This document shows positions 36,117-44,918 of a stretch of 64,000 nucleotides of DNA, piece after piece. Numbering within the stretch: the stretch's first letter is position 1; the number at the start of each line of letters is the position of its first letter. The position numbers and the translations under genes are program-made. The notes beneath the pieces were generated by a model, which was not told where the DNA came from, searched no databases, and was given only the letters and a program-made list of their open reading frames with translations. Source of the DNA: Salinarimonas ramus (lineage in GTDB: Bacteria > Pseudomonadota > Alphaproteobacteria > Rhizobiales > Beijerinckiaceae); contig NZ_BMMF01000012.1 of the NCBI RefSeq assembly GCF_014645695.1, positions 113,906-177,905 on the forward strand. Reading direction: 5' to 3'.

Positions 36117-37138
36117 TCAAGACAGCGGGCCACCGCCGCTCGCCTGCGTGCCCGCACATGCGCTGTTGCCGAGCCGGCGCTCCCAGGCGAGCGCCTGGGC
36201 GACGATGGTGTCGAGGTCGGCGAAGCGCGGCTCCCAGGCCAGGGTCACGCGGATGCGGGTCGCGTCGGCGACGAGGGCCGCGGGATCGCCGGCGCGGCGC
36301 GGGGCCTCGGCCACGGGGAAGTCGATGCCCGAGATGCGCTTGACCGTCTCCACCACCTCCCGCACGGAGGCGCCGCGGCCGTAGCCGCAATTGAAAGTGT
36401 GACGCCCGCCCTTCGCGCGCAGGTGCCTGAGCGCCGCGAGGTGAGCGTCCGCGAGGTCCGTCACCTGGATGTAGTCGCGCAGGCACGTGCCGTCGGGCGT
36501 CGCGTAGTCGGTGCCGTAGATCGAGAGCGCCGGCCGCAGGCCGAGCGCCGCCTGCGAGGCCACCTGATCAGGTGGGTGGCGTTGGTCGCGCTCTGGCCGG
36601 CACGCCCCTTGGGATCGGCGCCCGCGACGTTGAAATAGCGCAGGATGGCGTAGTCGAGCCCGTGCGCCGCGGCGGCGTCGCGGATCATCCACTCGCTCAT
36701 CAGCTTGGAGCGGCCGTACGGGTTGATCGGCGCGGGCGGGGCGTCCTCGTCGATCGTCGCGAGGTCCGGCTCGCCGTAGACCGCCGCCGTCGAGGAGAAG
36801 ACGAAGCGCTCGATTCCGGCGGCCAGCGCGGCCGCGAGGAGCGCGCGGGTCTTCATCGTGTTGGCGTCGTAATAGCCCAGCGGATCGGCCACCGATTCCG
36901 GCACCACGATCTTGGCGGCGAAATGCATGATGTCCTTCACGCCATGCTCGCCGACGACGCGGGTCACGAGCGCGGAATTGGCGACGTCGCCGACGACGAG
37001 GGGCACGCCCTCGGGCACCATCGGCCGCACGCCGGTCGAGAGATCGTCGAGGACGACGACGTCCTCCCCCGCGTCGACCAGCGCGAGGACGGCGTGCGCC
37101 CCGATATAGCCGGCACCGCCAGTGATCAACACCGTCAT
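36117..37138 (-). pseudogene. galE: UDP-glucose 4-epimerase gene with a -1 frameshift
   Basis: GalE interconverts UDP-glucose and UDP-galactose for surface glycans. The N-terminal two thirds from ATG 37138 is intact: ITGGAGYIGAH (NAD loop), SSTAAVYGEP and NPYGRSKL (catalytic Y-x3-K). After TNATHLI the sequence shifts frame. Around 36565 the coding strand reads ATCAGGTGGCC where ATCAAGGTGGCC would keep the frame, and the rest (ASQAALGLRPALSIYGTDY, DGTCLRDYIQVTDLADAHL, HTFNCGYGRGASVREVV) continues in the new frame. It is a single missing A, so it is either a recent inactivation or a sequencing error. The gene is otherwise full length for the family. Confidence 0.85.
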
Positions 37139-37319
37139 AAGCGCTCCTGTAGCTCGAGTTGCGCGCAAGCGCTCACAACCCGCAAACGGGCGTTTGGGGA
37201 ATCACTCGGAACCCCCGAAACGCTCGGCGACAGGCCGCGCTCGTCGCGACATGTGAGCTTTACCTCGTAGGGTAGAACGTGCAAGCTCGCCGAGCGATCT
37301 ATACAAGGGGCCGACGGAT

Positions 37320-38783
37320 ATGCTGGGATTGTCGATGCAGGCGGGTTGCCCCTTCTGTGGGGGAGAGCATTGGGAGAGCGGACGGACATCGAGCGATCCG
37401 GCGGCATCGTCCGTGCTTTCGAGTTCGTCGACCGTCCAGGACCATACGGCACTTTTGAGCGGCTTTGCACTGACGTCACCCGTATTCGGGCCCACACCGG
37501 TGGTCGTCACCTATTCGTTCTCAAGCGCGGAGCCGACGCGCAATTTCGAGCCGGGCGCCAATCCGTTCGTGGCGCCACTCGATGCGCAACAGCGGGCCAT
37601 GGTGCGCGACGCGCTCGCTCAATGGGAGGCTGCCGCCGGCCTAACATTCATCGAGACTTCGAAGCATGAAGGCGACATTCTTTTCGGCATATACACCCTC
37701 TCTTCGGGAGCGGGAGGAGACGCGAGCTACCCGCAGCACGGCTCTTTCGTCGATCCCGCCGGCGTCCTGCGCGTCTTCTCAGGGCTCGAGGCCGCGTCGG
37801 GCAACGTTCGCTTCTCCTCGTCGGTGGGTGCGTGGTCCGCGGAGACTTTCCTCGACATCGCCCTTCATGAGATCGGGCACGCGATCGGGCTGAAGCACCC
37901 GTTCGAAAACACGCCCCGCCTCGATGCGACATTCGACAACAAAAGCCAGACGGTCATGTCCTATACAGGGCCGAAAGCCACGGCACTGGGTCCTCTCGAT
38001 GTCGCGGCGGCGCGTGCTCTCTATGGGGCGCCCTTGACGCCGGAGACGACACGCCCGTGGTCGTGGGACGGACACAACGAGATCTTCACGCGCAGCGGTA
38101 CGGCCGCGTCGGAATACCTGCGTGGCACCAATGCCGCGGACGTCGTCGACACGGTCGGGGGCCGTGATGCCGTCGTGACCTTCGACGGCGCCGATCGGAT
38201 CGTGGCTCGTGGCCAAAGCCTCGAGGTCAATGCGGGACGCGGCATCGACGTCGTGGTGAATACCGTGAGCCGCGACCTCGTGTCGGACATCTACATAGCT
38301 CCGGGAGGCACTTTCACCAGGATCACGATTGGCTCGGAGCAACAGAACTTGGTGGGTGTCGAGCGTGTGCACTTCGCAGACGTGGCGCTCGCGTTGGACC
38401 TCGAGGGTTTTGCGGGTCAGGCGTATCGGCTCTACGAGGCGGCTCTCGACAGAACTCCCGACCATGGCGGTCTCGGCCATTGGATCGCGGCGCTCGACGC
38501 GGGCATGCCTCTCCTGGAAGCCGCTTCTGGTTTTATTCGCTCCCAGGAGTTTCGGAACCTCTACGGCCCCGATCCCGACAATGCGAGCTTCGTGACCGCG
38601 ATCTACAAGAACGTGCTGGAGCGCGATCCCGAACCACAAGGCTTCGACTACTGGCTCGGCAAACTGACAAGCGGCGTTACGCAAGCCGAGGTCTTGCTGG
38701 GCTTTTCCGAGAGTGTTGAAAATAAAAACTCTGTTGCGCAAGCAATTGCGGACGGTATCGTGTATGATTTGTCTGTCGCATGA
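37320..38783 (+). CDS. Serralysin-like (M10) zinc metalloprotease with C-terminal DUF4214
   Basis: A 487-residue protein. The catalytic domain (about 60-240) has the metzincin zinc motif HEIGHAIGLKH and a Met-turn TVMSYTG, plus AALGLTF-like active-site surroundings (QWEAAAGLTFIET). The parallel-beta segment that follows is poor in canonical RTX nonapeptides (only loose matches such as TNAADVVDTVGGRDAVV). It is followed by DUF4214 in two units (GQAYRLYEAALDRTPDHGGL; AIYKNVLERDPEPQGFDYWL) and a C-terminus with FSESVENKNSVAQ and ADGIVYDL. There is no signal peptide, so type I secretion is expected. It could process surface proteins. It is divergent from galE, with 181 bp between them. A CPFCGGEH segment near the N-terminus is unexplained. 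Confidence 0.9.
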   Translation: MLGLSMQAGCPFCGGEHWESGRTSSDPAASSVLSSSSTVQDHTALLSGFALTSPVFGPTPVVVTYSFSSAEPTRNFEPGANPFVAPLDAQQRAMVRDALAQWEAAAGLTFIETSKHEGDILFGIYTLSSGAGGDASYPQHGSFVDPAGVLRVFSGLEAASGNVRFSSSVGAWSAETFLDIALHEIGHAIGLKHPFENTPRLDATFDNKSQTVMSYTGPKATALGPLDVAAARALYGAPLTPETTRPWSWDGHNEIFTRSGTAASEYLRGTNAADVVDTVGGRDAVVTFDGADRIVARGQSLEVNAGRGIDVVVNTVSRDLVSDIYIAPGGTFTRITIGSEQQNLVGVERVHFADVALALDLEGFAGQAYRLYEAALDRTPDHGGLGHWIAALDAGMPLLEAASGFIRSQEFRNLYGPDPDNASFVTAIYKNVLERDPEPQGFDYWLGKLTSGVTQAEVLLGFSESVENKNSVAQAIADGIVYDLSVA

Positions 38784-39066
38784 AGTCCAGCTTAGTCGGT
38801 TTGCGCATAGATTCTCGAATCATTCGTCTTGCAGCATTCGATTTCGGAAAGAATTGCAACAGAATCGCTGAGCGGAGATGGATGTCGGCACGTGACCGCG
38901 GTACATACACGGCGGACGGAGACCTTTTCCGGTCGTCGTGCCATGTCTCCGCGCGGCCTCATCTTTTGCGGTCCGCGATCGACGCGTGACGCACCATAGA
39001 TCCGGCGGTCGCGCGCGTCGCGCATGCCGGCGGTTAGGCGCGCGTTTCGCAAGCGAGTAGCGGTGA

Positions 39067-39957
39067 TCACGATTCTCGGTCGCGCACGCCCGGCATGATC
39101 GTCATCCGGTAGCGCGCGGTGTGTCCCGGGTGAAGCAGGCTCGTTCCGGGACGCTGCTCGAGCGCGCCAGATCCGCCGGCCTCGGCCGCGAGGCCCTGCC
39201 ATGGCTCAATGCACAAAAAGGGTGCTCCGGGCAGTGACCAGATCCCGAGCTGCGGACTGTCCGGGAATGCGACGCGAAGGCCCAAACCGGCATGCGGACC
39301 GAACCAGAGGCTCCGGGAACGGGCGCGCTCAAAATGGATCGAGCCCGCCTGGAAGAGGCCGTCATCGAGGCGAAGCGTCCGGCCAGCGAGAGATATCGTG
39401 TCGTGGCCTGGAAGAAGGAGGCCCGTCACCGGATCGGCCCGTCGAACGCGACCGTCTTCGGCGGTCTCGAAGTGGACCTGGTAGCGGCTGCGCTCGGCTG
39501 GCTGCGTCGGCCACACGAAGCCCGGGTGGAAGCCGAAGCCGAACGGCATCGGCTTCTCGTCGACGTTCTCGATGACGGCCACGATCGAAAGTTCGAACTC
39601 CTCCGCGGCGACCTCGATCGTCAGCCGGAAGGAGAATGGGTACATTGCGCGCGTTTCATCGTCCGCATCGATTGCGAGGCGCACGCGTCGATCATCTCGC
39701 TCGATCAGCGTGAAATCGCGGTCCCGGGCAAAGCCATGAGCCGGCATCGGGTAGTCGTGACCGCCGACGCTTATGCGGCCTCCCGGTGAGCGGCCGACGA
39801 CCGGGAACAGTACCGGGGCCTGTCGTCCCCAGATCGACGGATCGCCCGGCCACAGGACGGGAACGCCGTCGAATGCGAGGCCGACGAGTTCGCCCCCGCG
39901 CTGTGCGACGCGGGCGCGGACGGGTCCGCAAGCGAGATCGAAGACGTCGTCCGCCAT
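39067..39957 (-). CDS. Aldose 1-epimerase family protein
   Basis: A 296-residue cytoplasmic enzyme of the galactose mutarotase superfamily. ATG 39957 is chosen because the family starts there (MADDVFDLACGPVRARVAQRGGELVGL). Conserved features are WGRQAPVLFPVVGRSPGG, the substrate-binding arginine region, PAHGFARDRDF, and the catalytic-histidine segment FGFGFHPGFVWP. An acidic residue near GAPFLCIEPWQG fits the catalytic glutamate. It interconverts anomers of an aldose, and may feed sugar building blocks to the glycan locus together with galE, although it is separated from it by the protease gene. Confidence 0.9.
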   Translation of the reverse strand: MADDVFDLACGPVRARVAQRGGELVGLAFDGVPVLWPGDPSIWGRQAPVLFPVVGRSPGGRISVGGHDYPMPAHGFARDRDFTLIERDDRRVRLAIDADDETRAMYPFSFRLTIEVAAEEFELSIVAVIENVDEKPMPFGFGFHPGFVWPTQPAERSRYQVHFETAEDGRVRRADPVTGLLLPGHDTISLAGRTLRLDDGLFQAGSIHFERARSRSLWFGPHAGLGLRVAFPDSPQLGIWSLPGAPFLCIEPWQGLAAEAGGSGALEQRPGTSLLHPGHTARYRMTIMPGVRDRES

Positions 39958-40160
39958 GCGATAGAGCCTCCGATTTGGCCGATCACCGGCCCCTGATGGG
40001 CCGCGGCAGATGAATGATGCGGACCCGCAGCGTTGGATTGGCGTCGCAGGGCATGGATCTCGGCAGATCGTTCGATCACCGTACCGCCGCCTCACCAAGC
40101 CGACTGAGGAGAATGCATCATCTCCCGGTCGACCAGGTGAGCGGCTTTCGCACCGCCCTG

Positions 40161-41285
40161 CTAAAGCAGCACGATGCCGTCGACGATCGACGGCGCCACG
40201 CCCATCACGTTCTCCGCGCTCTCTGCGAAGTCGGCCAGCACTTGCGCTTGCGACCGCGAGCCGGACCTCAGTTCGTTCGTCCAGAACTCTAGCCCGCCAG
40301 CTTCACCTTCACGGCCGAGAACGTTCTGGTACAATCGCGCGACGAACTGCTCGCTCGTCGGGTTCACCCCATAGATGGATTGGAACTCCGCCGAGCCGAC
40401 GAAGCCGGCGGCGATGTCGACGAGCGATATGCCCCCGTCCGCGCGGTCGATCCAGAATTTGAGACCGTCGTTGTCGGGAGTTCGGTCGAATGCGGCTTGG
40501 TACACACGGTAGACCGACCCGGCATTCTCACCCGGTGCGGTATCGTAGGCGATCGTGCGCACGATTTGATCTTGATTGTTCATGAACTGCACACGCTCGA
40601 CCGATTCTCCGGACACGGCAAACGGCCGGGGGGCTGAAATCGTGATCGTGTCGTCTTGTCCCGAAGTAATCTCGATGAGTTCGGGTTGCACTCCGATCGC
40701 CTCGAACCGGACGATCACGGTATCGACGCCGCTGCCGCCGCGGAATGAGTGCTGCCCGTTCGCGACGACGAGCGTGTTGTTAGCGGCATTTCCCGTCGTC
40801 GAGGAATTGACCCCGTCAATTGCGTGGAAGGCCGCCAGCGACGTCGATCCGAACGAGATGTCGCCTACAGTCGGGCGCGAAAGGGTCGCGACGCCGCTGT
40901 TGAAATCCATCGTCTGGAGAGACGCGCCGGCAGCCGTGCCGCTGTGGAACCCCGCGGCGGTCAGCGGGCCGCCGATCACCGTGTTCGACATCACGCCGTC
41001 AGTGATCAGCGCGAGTGCGAACGTCTCAACGCCCGAGAAGTCCACCGTCTTCGGAAAGCTTCCGAAGCGCGCGATGAATGTCGCTGCGCTGCTTCCAAAA
41101 AACGTGTAGGTCTCGACGAACCGGACATCCCAATTGACGCCCGCCAGGTGACTGATGTCGGCGATCAGCCGGTCGTTCCCGCCTCCGGCCTCAACTCTGA
41201 ACTGCGTCAGGCCCGTGGTCGTCCGAAATACGTCATCGCCCGGCGTTCCGCCGACCACGCCGTTGAAGATCGTGATATCCGCCAT
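40161..41285 (-). CDS. Secreted DUF4214 protein with beta-rich N-terminal half
   Basis: A 374-residue protein. The first 250 residues are beta-rich and begin MADITIFNGVVGGTPGDDVF with GGGNDRLIADI, an RTX-like start. HSFRGGSGVDTVIVRF is a second calcium-loop-like motif. DUF4214 follows at about 262-350 (GSVYRVYQAAFDRTPDNDGL; RLYQNVLGREGEAGGLEFW). The C-terminus (VLADFAESAENVMGVAPSIV and DGIVLL) has the ESAEN motif shared by several proteins in this window. No signal peptide; type I secretion inferred. It has no obvious operon partner. Confidence 0.8.
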   Translation of the reverse strand: MADITIFNGVVGGTPGDDVFRTTTGLTQFRVEAGGGNDRLIADISHLAGVNWDVRFVETYTFFGSSAATFIARFGSFPKTVDFSGVETFALALITDGVMSNTVIGGPLTAAGFHSGTAAGASLQTMDFNSGVATLSRPTVGDISFGSTSLAAFHAIDGVNSSTTGNAANNTLVVANGQHSFRGGSGVDTVIVRFEAIGVQPELIEITSGQDDTITISAPRPFAVSGESVERVQFMNNQDQIVRTIAYDTAPGENAGSVYRVYQAAFDRTPDNDGLKFWIDRADGGISLVDIAAGFVGSAEFQSIYGVNPTSEQFVARLYQNVLGREGEAGGLEFWTNELRSGSRSQAQVLADFAESAENVMGVAPSIVDGIVLL

Positions 41286-42039
41286 TTGTCACCCCTATCA
41301 TCACGACACGACCGCAAATCGAGCCACCGGCGAGTGTCCCGAAGAGGTGTTTGCAAGTCAATCGCAAAGATCGATATTCGTCTAGTGGACGCCACACTCT
41401 CGATCATCCGCTCGAGTCGGCCGCCCCGGAGCGCGGATCCGGCCCACCGCCGAGCTCGCGGATCTTGATTTGCCGCTGGGGGCGCATGGATGAGCCGGTG
41501 TCGCTTTCGGCGAAGACGTGCGGTCGGGCCGCTGCGTGTGCGTTACACGTCGGTGCCGTGCTATCTCTCCGGTGCTTGGTCGAGGACATGCCGGGCGGGT
41601 CAGAAGCAACTGTCGAGCGCGGAGGCGGTCAATCTCATCCGCGAGCAGACCGCAGCGGATAGGTGAGGATGCCCACCGGCACACTCAATAGCTTGTAGAA
41701 AAACGGCGCGCATTCGTCGGGCGTACTCGGGCTGCGGTCGCGATCTCCGTTCGTGCGCCGGGACGCAGGCCGATGCTCACGTACGCGGGGTGGTTCACAG
41801 CGGCCGACGTGGACCAATCCGGCTCGGGGAGGGCAGGGGGCCGTGCACGTGGAGTGGAAAATCGGCCTCGCGTGTGCGGAATTGGCATGGCGTCCTGAAG
41901 TCGGCTCCGCGCGGGACGACAGGGCGAGCTTCATCAGTTCAGACAAGCGATCGACAAAGAACAATTGACGCCATCGCGACGGAGGATGGACTATCGGCGC
42001 ATATCCGCGAGGCGTCTCGCGTGGCTGGAGGTGGCGAGC
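41286..42039. other. Long stretch without recognised gene
   Basis: It must hold the promoter of the DUF4214 gene (minus) and of the lyase lipoprotein gene (plus). Open frames here are short, lack ribosome binding sites and show no family resemblance; it may be degenerate mobile DNA. Confidence 0.4.
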
Positions 42040-42834
42040 ATGAGCGCGAGGCTTGGGATCGGTGAAGCGATAAAGACCCTCGCGGTCGTCGGCGCCACGC
42101 TGCTGATCGCCGCGTGCAGCCAAACGGCGAGCGGCGGCGCCGCTTTCGGAGGTGGGGGTTTCAGCGGCTTTCAGCGACAGCTTTCGGCCTCATACTCCTA
42201 CGCTCCGGCGACAGCGCCCGATGGGGCTGCCGCGGAGCGGTTCGAATTGCGGCCGGGCGATTGTCGCGGAACATCCGACGATTGCGGCGCTGATCGGGAA
42301 CGAGCGGAGTTCGCCGAGACTGCGCCATATTCCGCGCTCGATACCGAGTACTGGTATCGCTTTTCGGTGTTCCTCCCGGAAGACTTCCCCGAGACGACGC
42401 CCCTCGACACCAAGCTCGGGCAGTTTCATCAGCGTGGGCCGGGCAAACCGGCCGCGATGTTTCTGCTCGACAGGGGCCGCTACCTGCTCGAACTCTCGAA
42501 CCCGTCTGCTCGGCAGGCATCGCCTATGGCGCCGCTGCCGCCCGCATTACGGCGCGATCTGATCTCCGGGTCCCAGATGCGGGGGCGGTGGACACAGATC
42601 GTCGTGAATGCGCGTTGGTCTCTGTCCGACGAGGGCTTCGTTCGCGTCTTCGTCAACGGCCGTCAGGCTGTCGACCTCAGGGGCCGAAATGTCGACCGTG
42701 ACGCGCCGGTCTACTTCAAGTACGGCATCTACCGAAGCTTCCTCAGTCGCTACGGCGGTCGCGAGGCGCCGACACTCGTCGCCTACTACCGCGACGTCGG
42801 TCGGGCTCGCACGCGCGACGGGCTCGCAGAGTAA
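42040..42834 (+). CDS. Lipoprotein of the polysaccharide lyase (heparin lyase I-like) family
   Basis: A 264-residue protein starting at ATG 42040, preceded by GGAGGTGG at six bases. The N-terminus has a lipoprotein signal: TLAVVGATLLIAAC with lipobox LIAAC, so it is predicted to be a lipid-anchored envelope protein. The mature part has the jelly-roll signature of the PF14099-type lyases: ERFELRPGDC, DRERAEFAE, YWYRFSVFLPEDF, LDTKLGQFHQ, WTQIVVNARWS and YFKYGIYRSFLS. Such enzymes cleave uronic-acid-containing polysaccharides by beta-elimination. It could trim or recycle the cell's own polymer or degrade an external one; substrate unknown. Confidence 0.85.
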   Translation: MSARLGIGEAIKTLAVVGATLLIAACSQTASGGAAFGGGGFSGFQRQLSASYSYAPATAPDGAAAERFELRPGDCRGTSDDCGADRERAEFAETAPYSALDTEYWYRFSVFLPEDFPETTPLDTKLGQFHQRGPGKPAAMFLLDRGRYLLELSNPSARQASPMAPLPPALRRDLISGSQMRGRWTQIVVNARWSLSDEGFVRVFVNGRQAVDLRGRNVDRDAPVYFKYGIYRSFLSRYGGREAPTLVAYYRDVGRARTRDGLAE

Positions 42835-43455
42835 AGCCGCGGTCACGTCTCCGCGGTGGGCCGGGGCTCGATCCTTGGCCCCCCTCGAACGCGTTCGGCA
42901 CGTATCGTGCGGGCAACGCTCTTCGGCCCGGGACCTCGACACTGGGGTAGAGAAGGGAGCGGTGTTGGGTCTCTTCTCGCGGCCGTGAATGCCCGACTTC
43001 GTGGACCTGGACTTGCCGCGGCCCGCGATGACCGGTGGCCGAGACACCGGGGCAGCGGAGGCGGGCAGGCCCCGCAAACTATTTCGAAATGCGCCGCCGG
43101 CGGCATCGGTGGCCGTCCGTGTGTCGCGCCCCGAATTGCCGCGCGCCTGCGTCCGCTGCGGCTCGCCGCGATCAGCCAGCGCCCCGGGCGGGCGCTCCAG
43201 GACCCGCGCGGCCTCCGGCTGCTCCAACGCCTCCCAGAACTCGATCCAAGTGAATTGCACCGACACCCGCCTAAAATGCTATTGCCGCTCGCAGCCGGCA
43301 GTGGCGGGCACGAGCACACCGCCCCGGACGCGGTGGCGCCGCCGGACTATGCTCCGCAGGACGGCCACGACCGGCAAACCCGGCGGGTCGCTTCAGACGT
43401 CGAAATCAACACGGATCGCGACGGCACCGGCGCGCAACGACGTGGCGATTCGCCT
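42835..43455. other. Region without recognised gene
   Basis: About 620 bp between the lyase lipoprotein gene and the convergent vapC. Overlapping open frames on both strands are arginine/proline-rich and look like composition artefacts. One minus-strand piece (WIEFWEALEQPEAARVLE, about 43200-43260) looks more protein-like but has no continuation; it may be a relic. Confidence 0.4.
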
Positions 43456-43878
43456 TCAAATCTCCACCGTCTCGATCCCGAGAAGCGGACACGCCGCCGC
43501 CATGCGTCGATCGAGTGTGCAGAGGGACGCCCCGTGATCGGCGGCGACGGCAAGATGAAGCGCATCACCCGCCCTCAACGAAAGCTCGTTCCGATCGGCG
43601 AATCGGGCGGCGATCCGAAAGTGTTCCGGGTCGACGCGCAGGCGACGCAGGCCGGACCCGCCGAGACGCGTAAAGGCCGACAGCGCCGATGCCCGGTCGC
43701 GCTCGCCGATCCTTCCGCCGCGCAGCTTGATCGACAGCGCCGACGAAAACTCGGTGGCGACCCAGTCGCTGATCAGGAGTAACCCGGGGGCCTGTGCCGC
43801 CAACCAGTCCTGCACACGGTCTGTCTCGGCCTCCGGCGTCAGTGCGGCCACCAAGACGGACGTGTCGAGATACGGCAT
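43456..43878 (-). CDS. vapC: PIN-domain toxin, VapC family
   Basis: A 140-residue PIN-fold RNase. Start ATG 43878 overlaps the antitoxin stop (ATGA). Acidic metal-binding residues are placed as usual: [13 protein letters not shown] (first Asp), [10 protein letters not shown] (Glu), [12 protein letters not shown] (third acid) and TLDRRM (fourth). VapC toxins cleave specific RNAs and are held inactive by the cognate antitoxin. Length is normal for the family. Confidence 0.92.
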   Translation of the reverse strand: MPYLDTSVLVAALTPEAETDRVQDWLAAQAPGLLLISDWVATEFSSALSIKLRGGRIGERDRASALSAFTRLGGSGLRRLRVDPEHFRIAARFADRNELSLRAGDALHLAVAADHGASLCTLDRRMAAACPLLGIETVEI

Positions 43879-44120
43879 CAGAAGCGATCCTCGTCTCGCA
43901 TGCTGCGGACGAATTCCGCCGCGGAGCCGGTGGCCGGGGGCATCGACGCTGTAAGCCGTCTGAGCTCCTCGCGATCGATCCGCTTCGGCTGCTCCTCCGC
44001 GCCCACGATCCGTGCCACGGGTTTGCCGCGCCGCGACACGGTGACGACCTCCCCCGATGCCGCGCGCTCGAGAAGCTCGCTCAAACGTGCCTTTGCTTCC
44101 GCGACGTTGATTTCGGCCAT
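43878..44120 (-). CDS. vapB: Antitoxin, Phd/YefM-type (VapB)
   Basis: An 80-residue protein. The N-terminal DNA-binding part [20 protein letters not shown] followed by [17 protein letters not shown] is the Phd/YefM signature. The C-terminal 35 residues ([20 protein letters not shown]) would wrap the toxin. The start at 44120 is set by family alignment and by the operator just upstream. It forms a translationally coupled operon with vapC. Confidence 0.9.
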   Translation of the reverse strand: MAEINVAEAKARLSELLERAASGEVVTVSRRGKPVARIVGAEEQPKRIDREELRRLTASMPPATGSAAEFVRSMRDEDRF

Positions 44121-44129
44121 CGAGCCCTC

Positions 44130-44150
44130 CTGACCATTAGAGTTGGTCAG
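44130..44150. promoter_or_regulatory. Candidate vapBC operator (inverted repeat)
   Basis: CTGACCA (44130-44136) and TGGTCAG (44144-44150) form a perfect 7-bp inverted repeat with a 7-bp centre, 10 bp upstream of the antitoxin start. Autoregulation by binding such palindromes is standard for Phd/VapB antitoxins. Confidence 0.65.
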
Positions 44151-44918
44151 ATAATTGCCGGGCCGTACGGTGTCAAGGCAACGGCTGCGCTCGGCGCCGG
44201 ACCGAGGCCGAACATGTCGGGGCGGCTCCCGGGTGGTCGCGTGGCGCCCGATTTTGGCCTCCCAATAGGGTAGGGCAAGCGTGCAGGCCCTCGCTTTGAT
44301 TGGCATCCTCGCCGCGGCCGGCCTGAGTAGCCGGCTGTGTTGCCCGCCCCGAACCGTCGCCCCTTGCCGGCGCTCGTAACAGCCGGCCGCAATCATCCAG
44401 CGCCGCGAGCGTGGCGGGCCAGAAACCACGCCGCCTCCTGCCAGTCCATGACCTCGACGATCTCGTTCCACGTCCCTGCGCCGACAACCGCCTGAACTGC
44501 GACCGCCGGACGCTGTGGGCGGCCGGGGGGCCATCGCCGAGCCCCAGAGGCGGCGGTGCAGGAAGATGCTCTGCATTAGGACCACGACCGGCACGTCCCT
44601 CAAGTCGCTGTGGACGCGATTGCCCGCCACGCCAACATCGCAGCGGAGCCTCACCGTCCCGCCGAAGTCGGTTCAGCCACAGACCTGTGAGTAGCCGAGT
44701 GACCCTTTCAACCCACGTCCTGAAGCGTCGCGACAGTCGAGCCCGTCATAGCCGATGGCCTCGGTCGGAGAATGATCCGCTCAACCTGACGCCAAAAAAG
44801 CTCCCCAGTCGCCTGCACTCGCGTTTATTAAGGATAGGTAAAAATTGCCATTGATTATGGGATCGAATTTGTCTTTCTCTATGTGCTCATGCACGCGTTA
44901 TGATACCGAGGTGGCACC
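44151..44918. other. Region without recognised gene; possible gene relic
   Basis: A minus-strand stretch around 44400-44660 contains protein-like pieces (VVVLMQSIFLHRRLWG; GAGTWNEIVEVMDWQEAAWF) but in different frames, suggesting a decayed gene I cannot name. From about 44820 to 44900 the sequence is AT-rich, probably the promoter of the next gene. Confidence 0.4.

Noticed and set aside
41635..42123. Minus-strand frame of 162 codons upstream of the lyase gene
   Set aside because: Its start lies inside the lyase coding sequence, no family was recognised and composition is that of a shadow frame.
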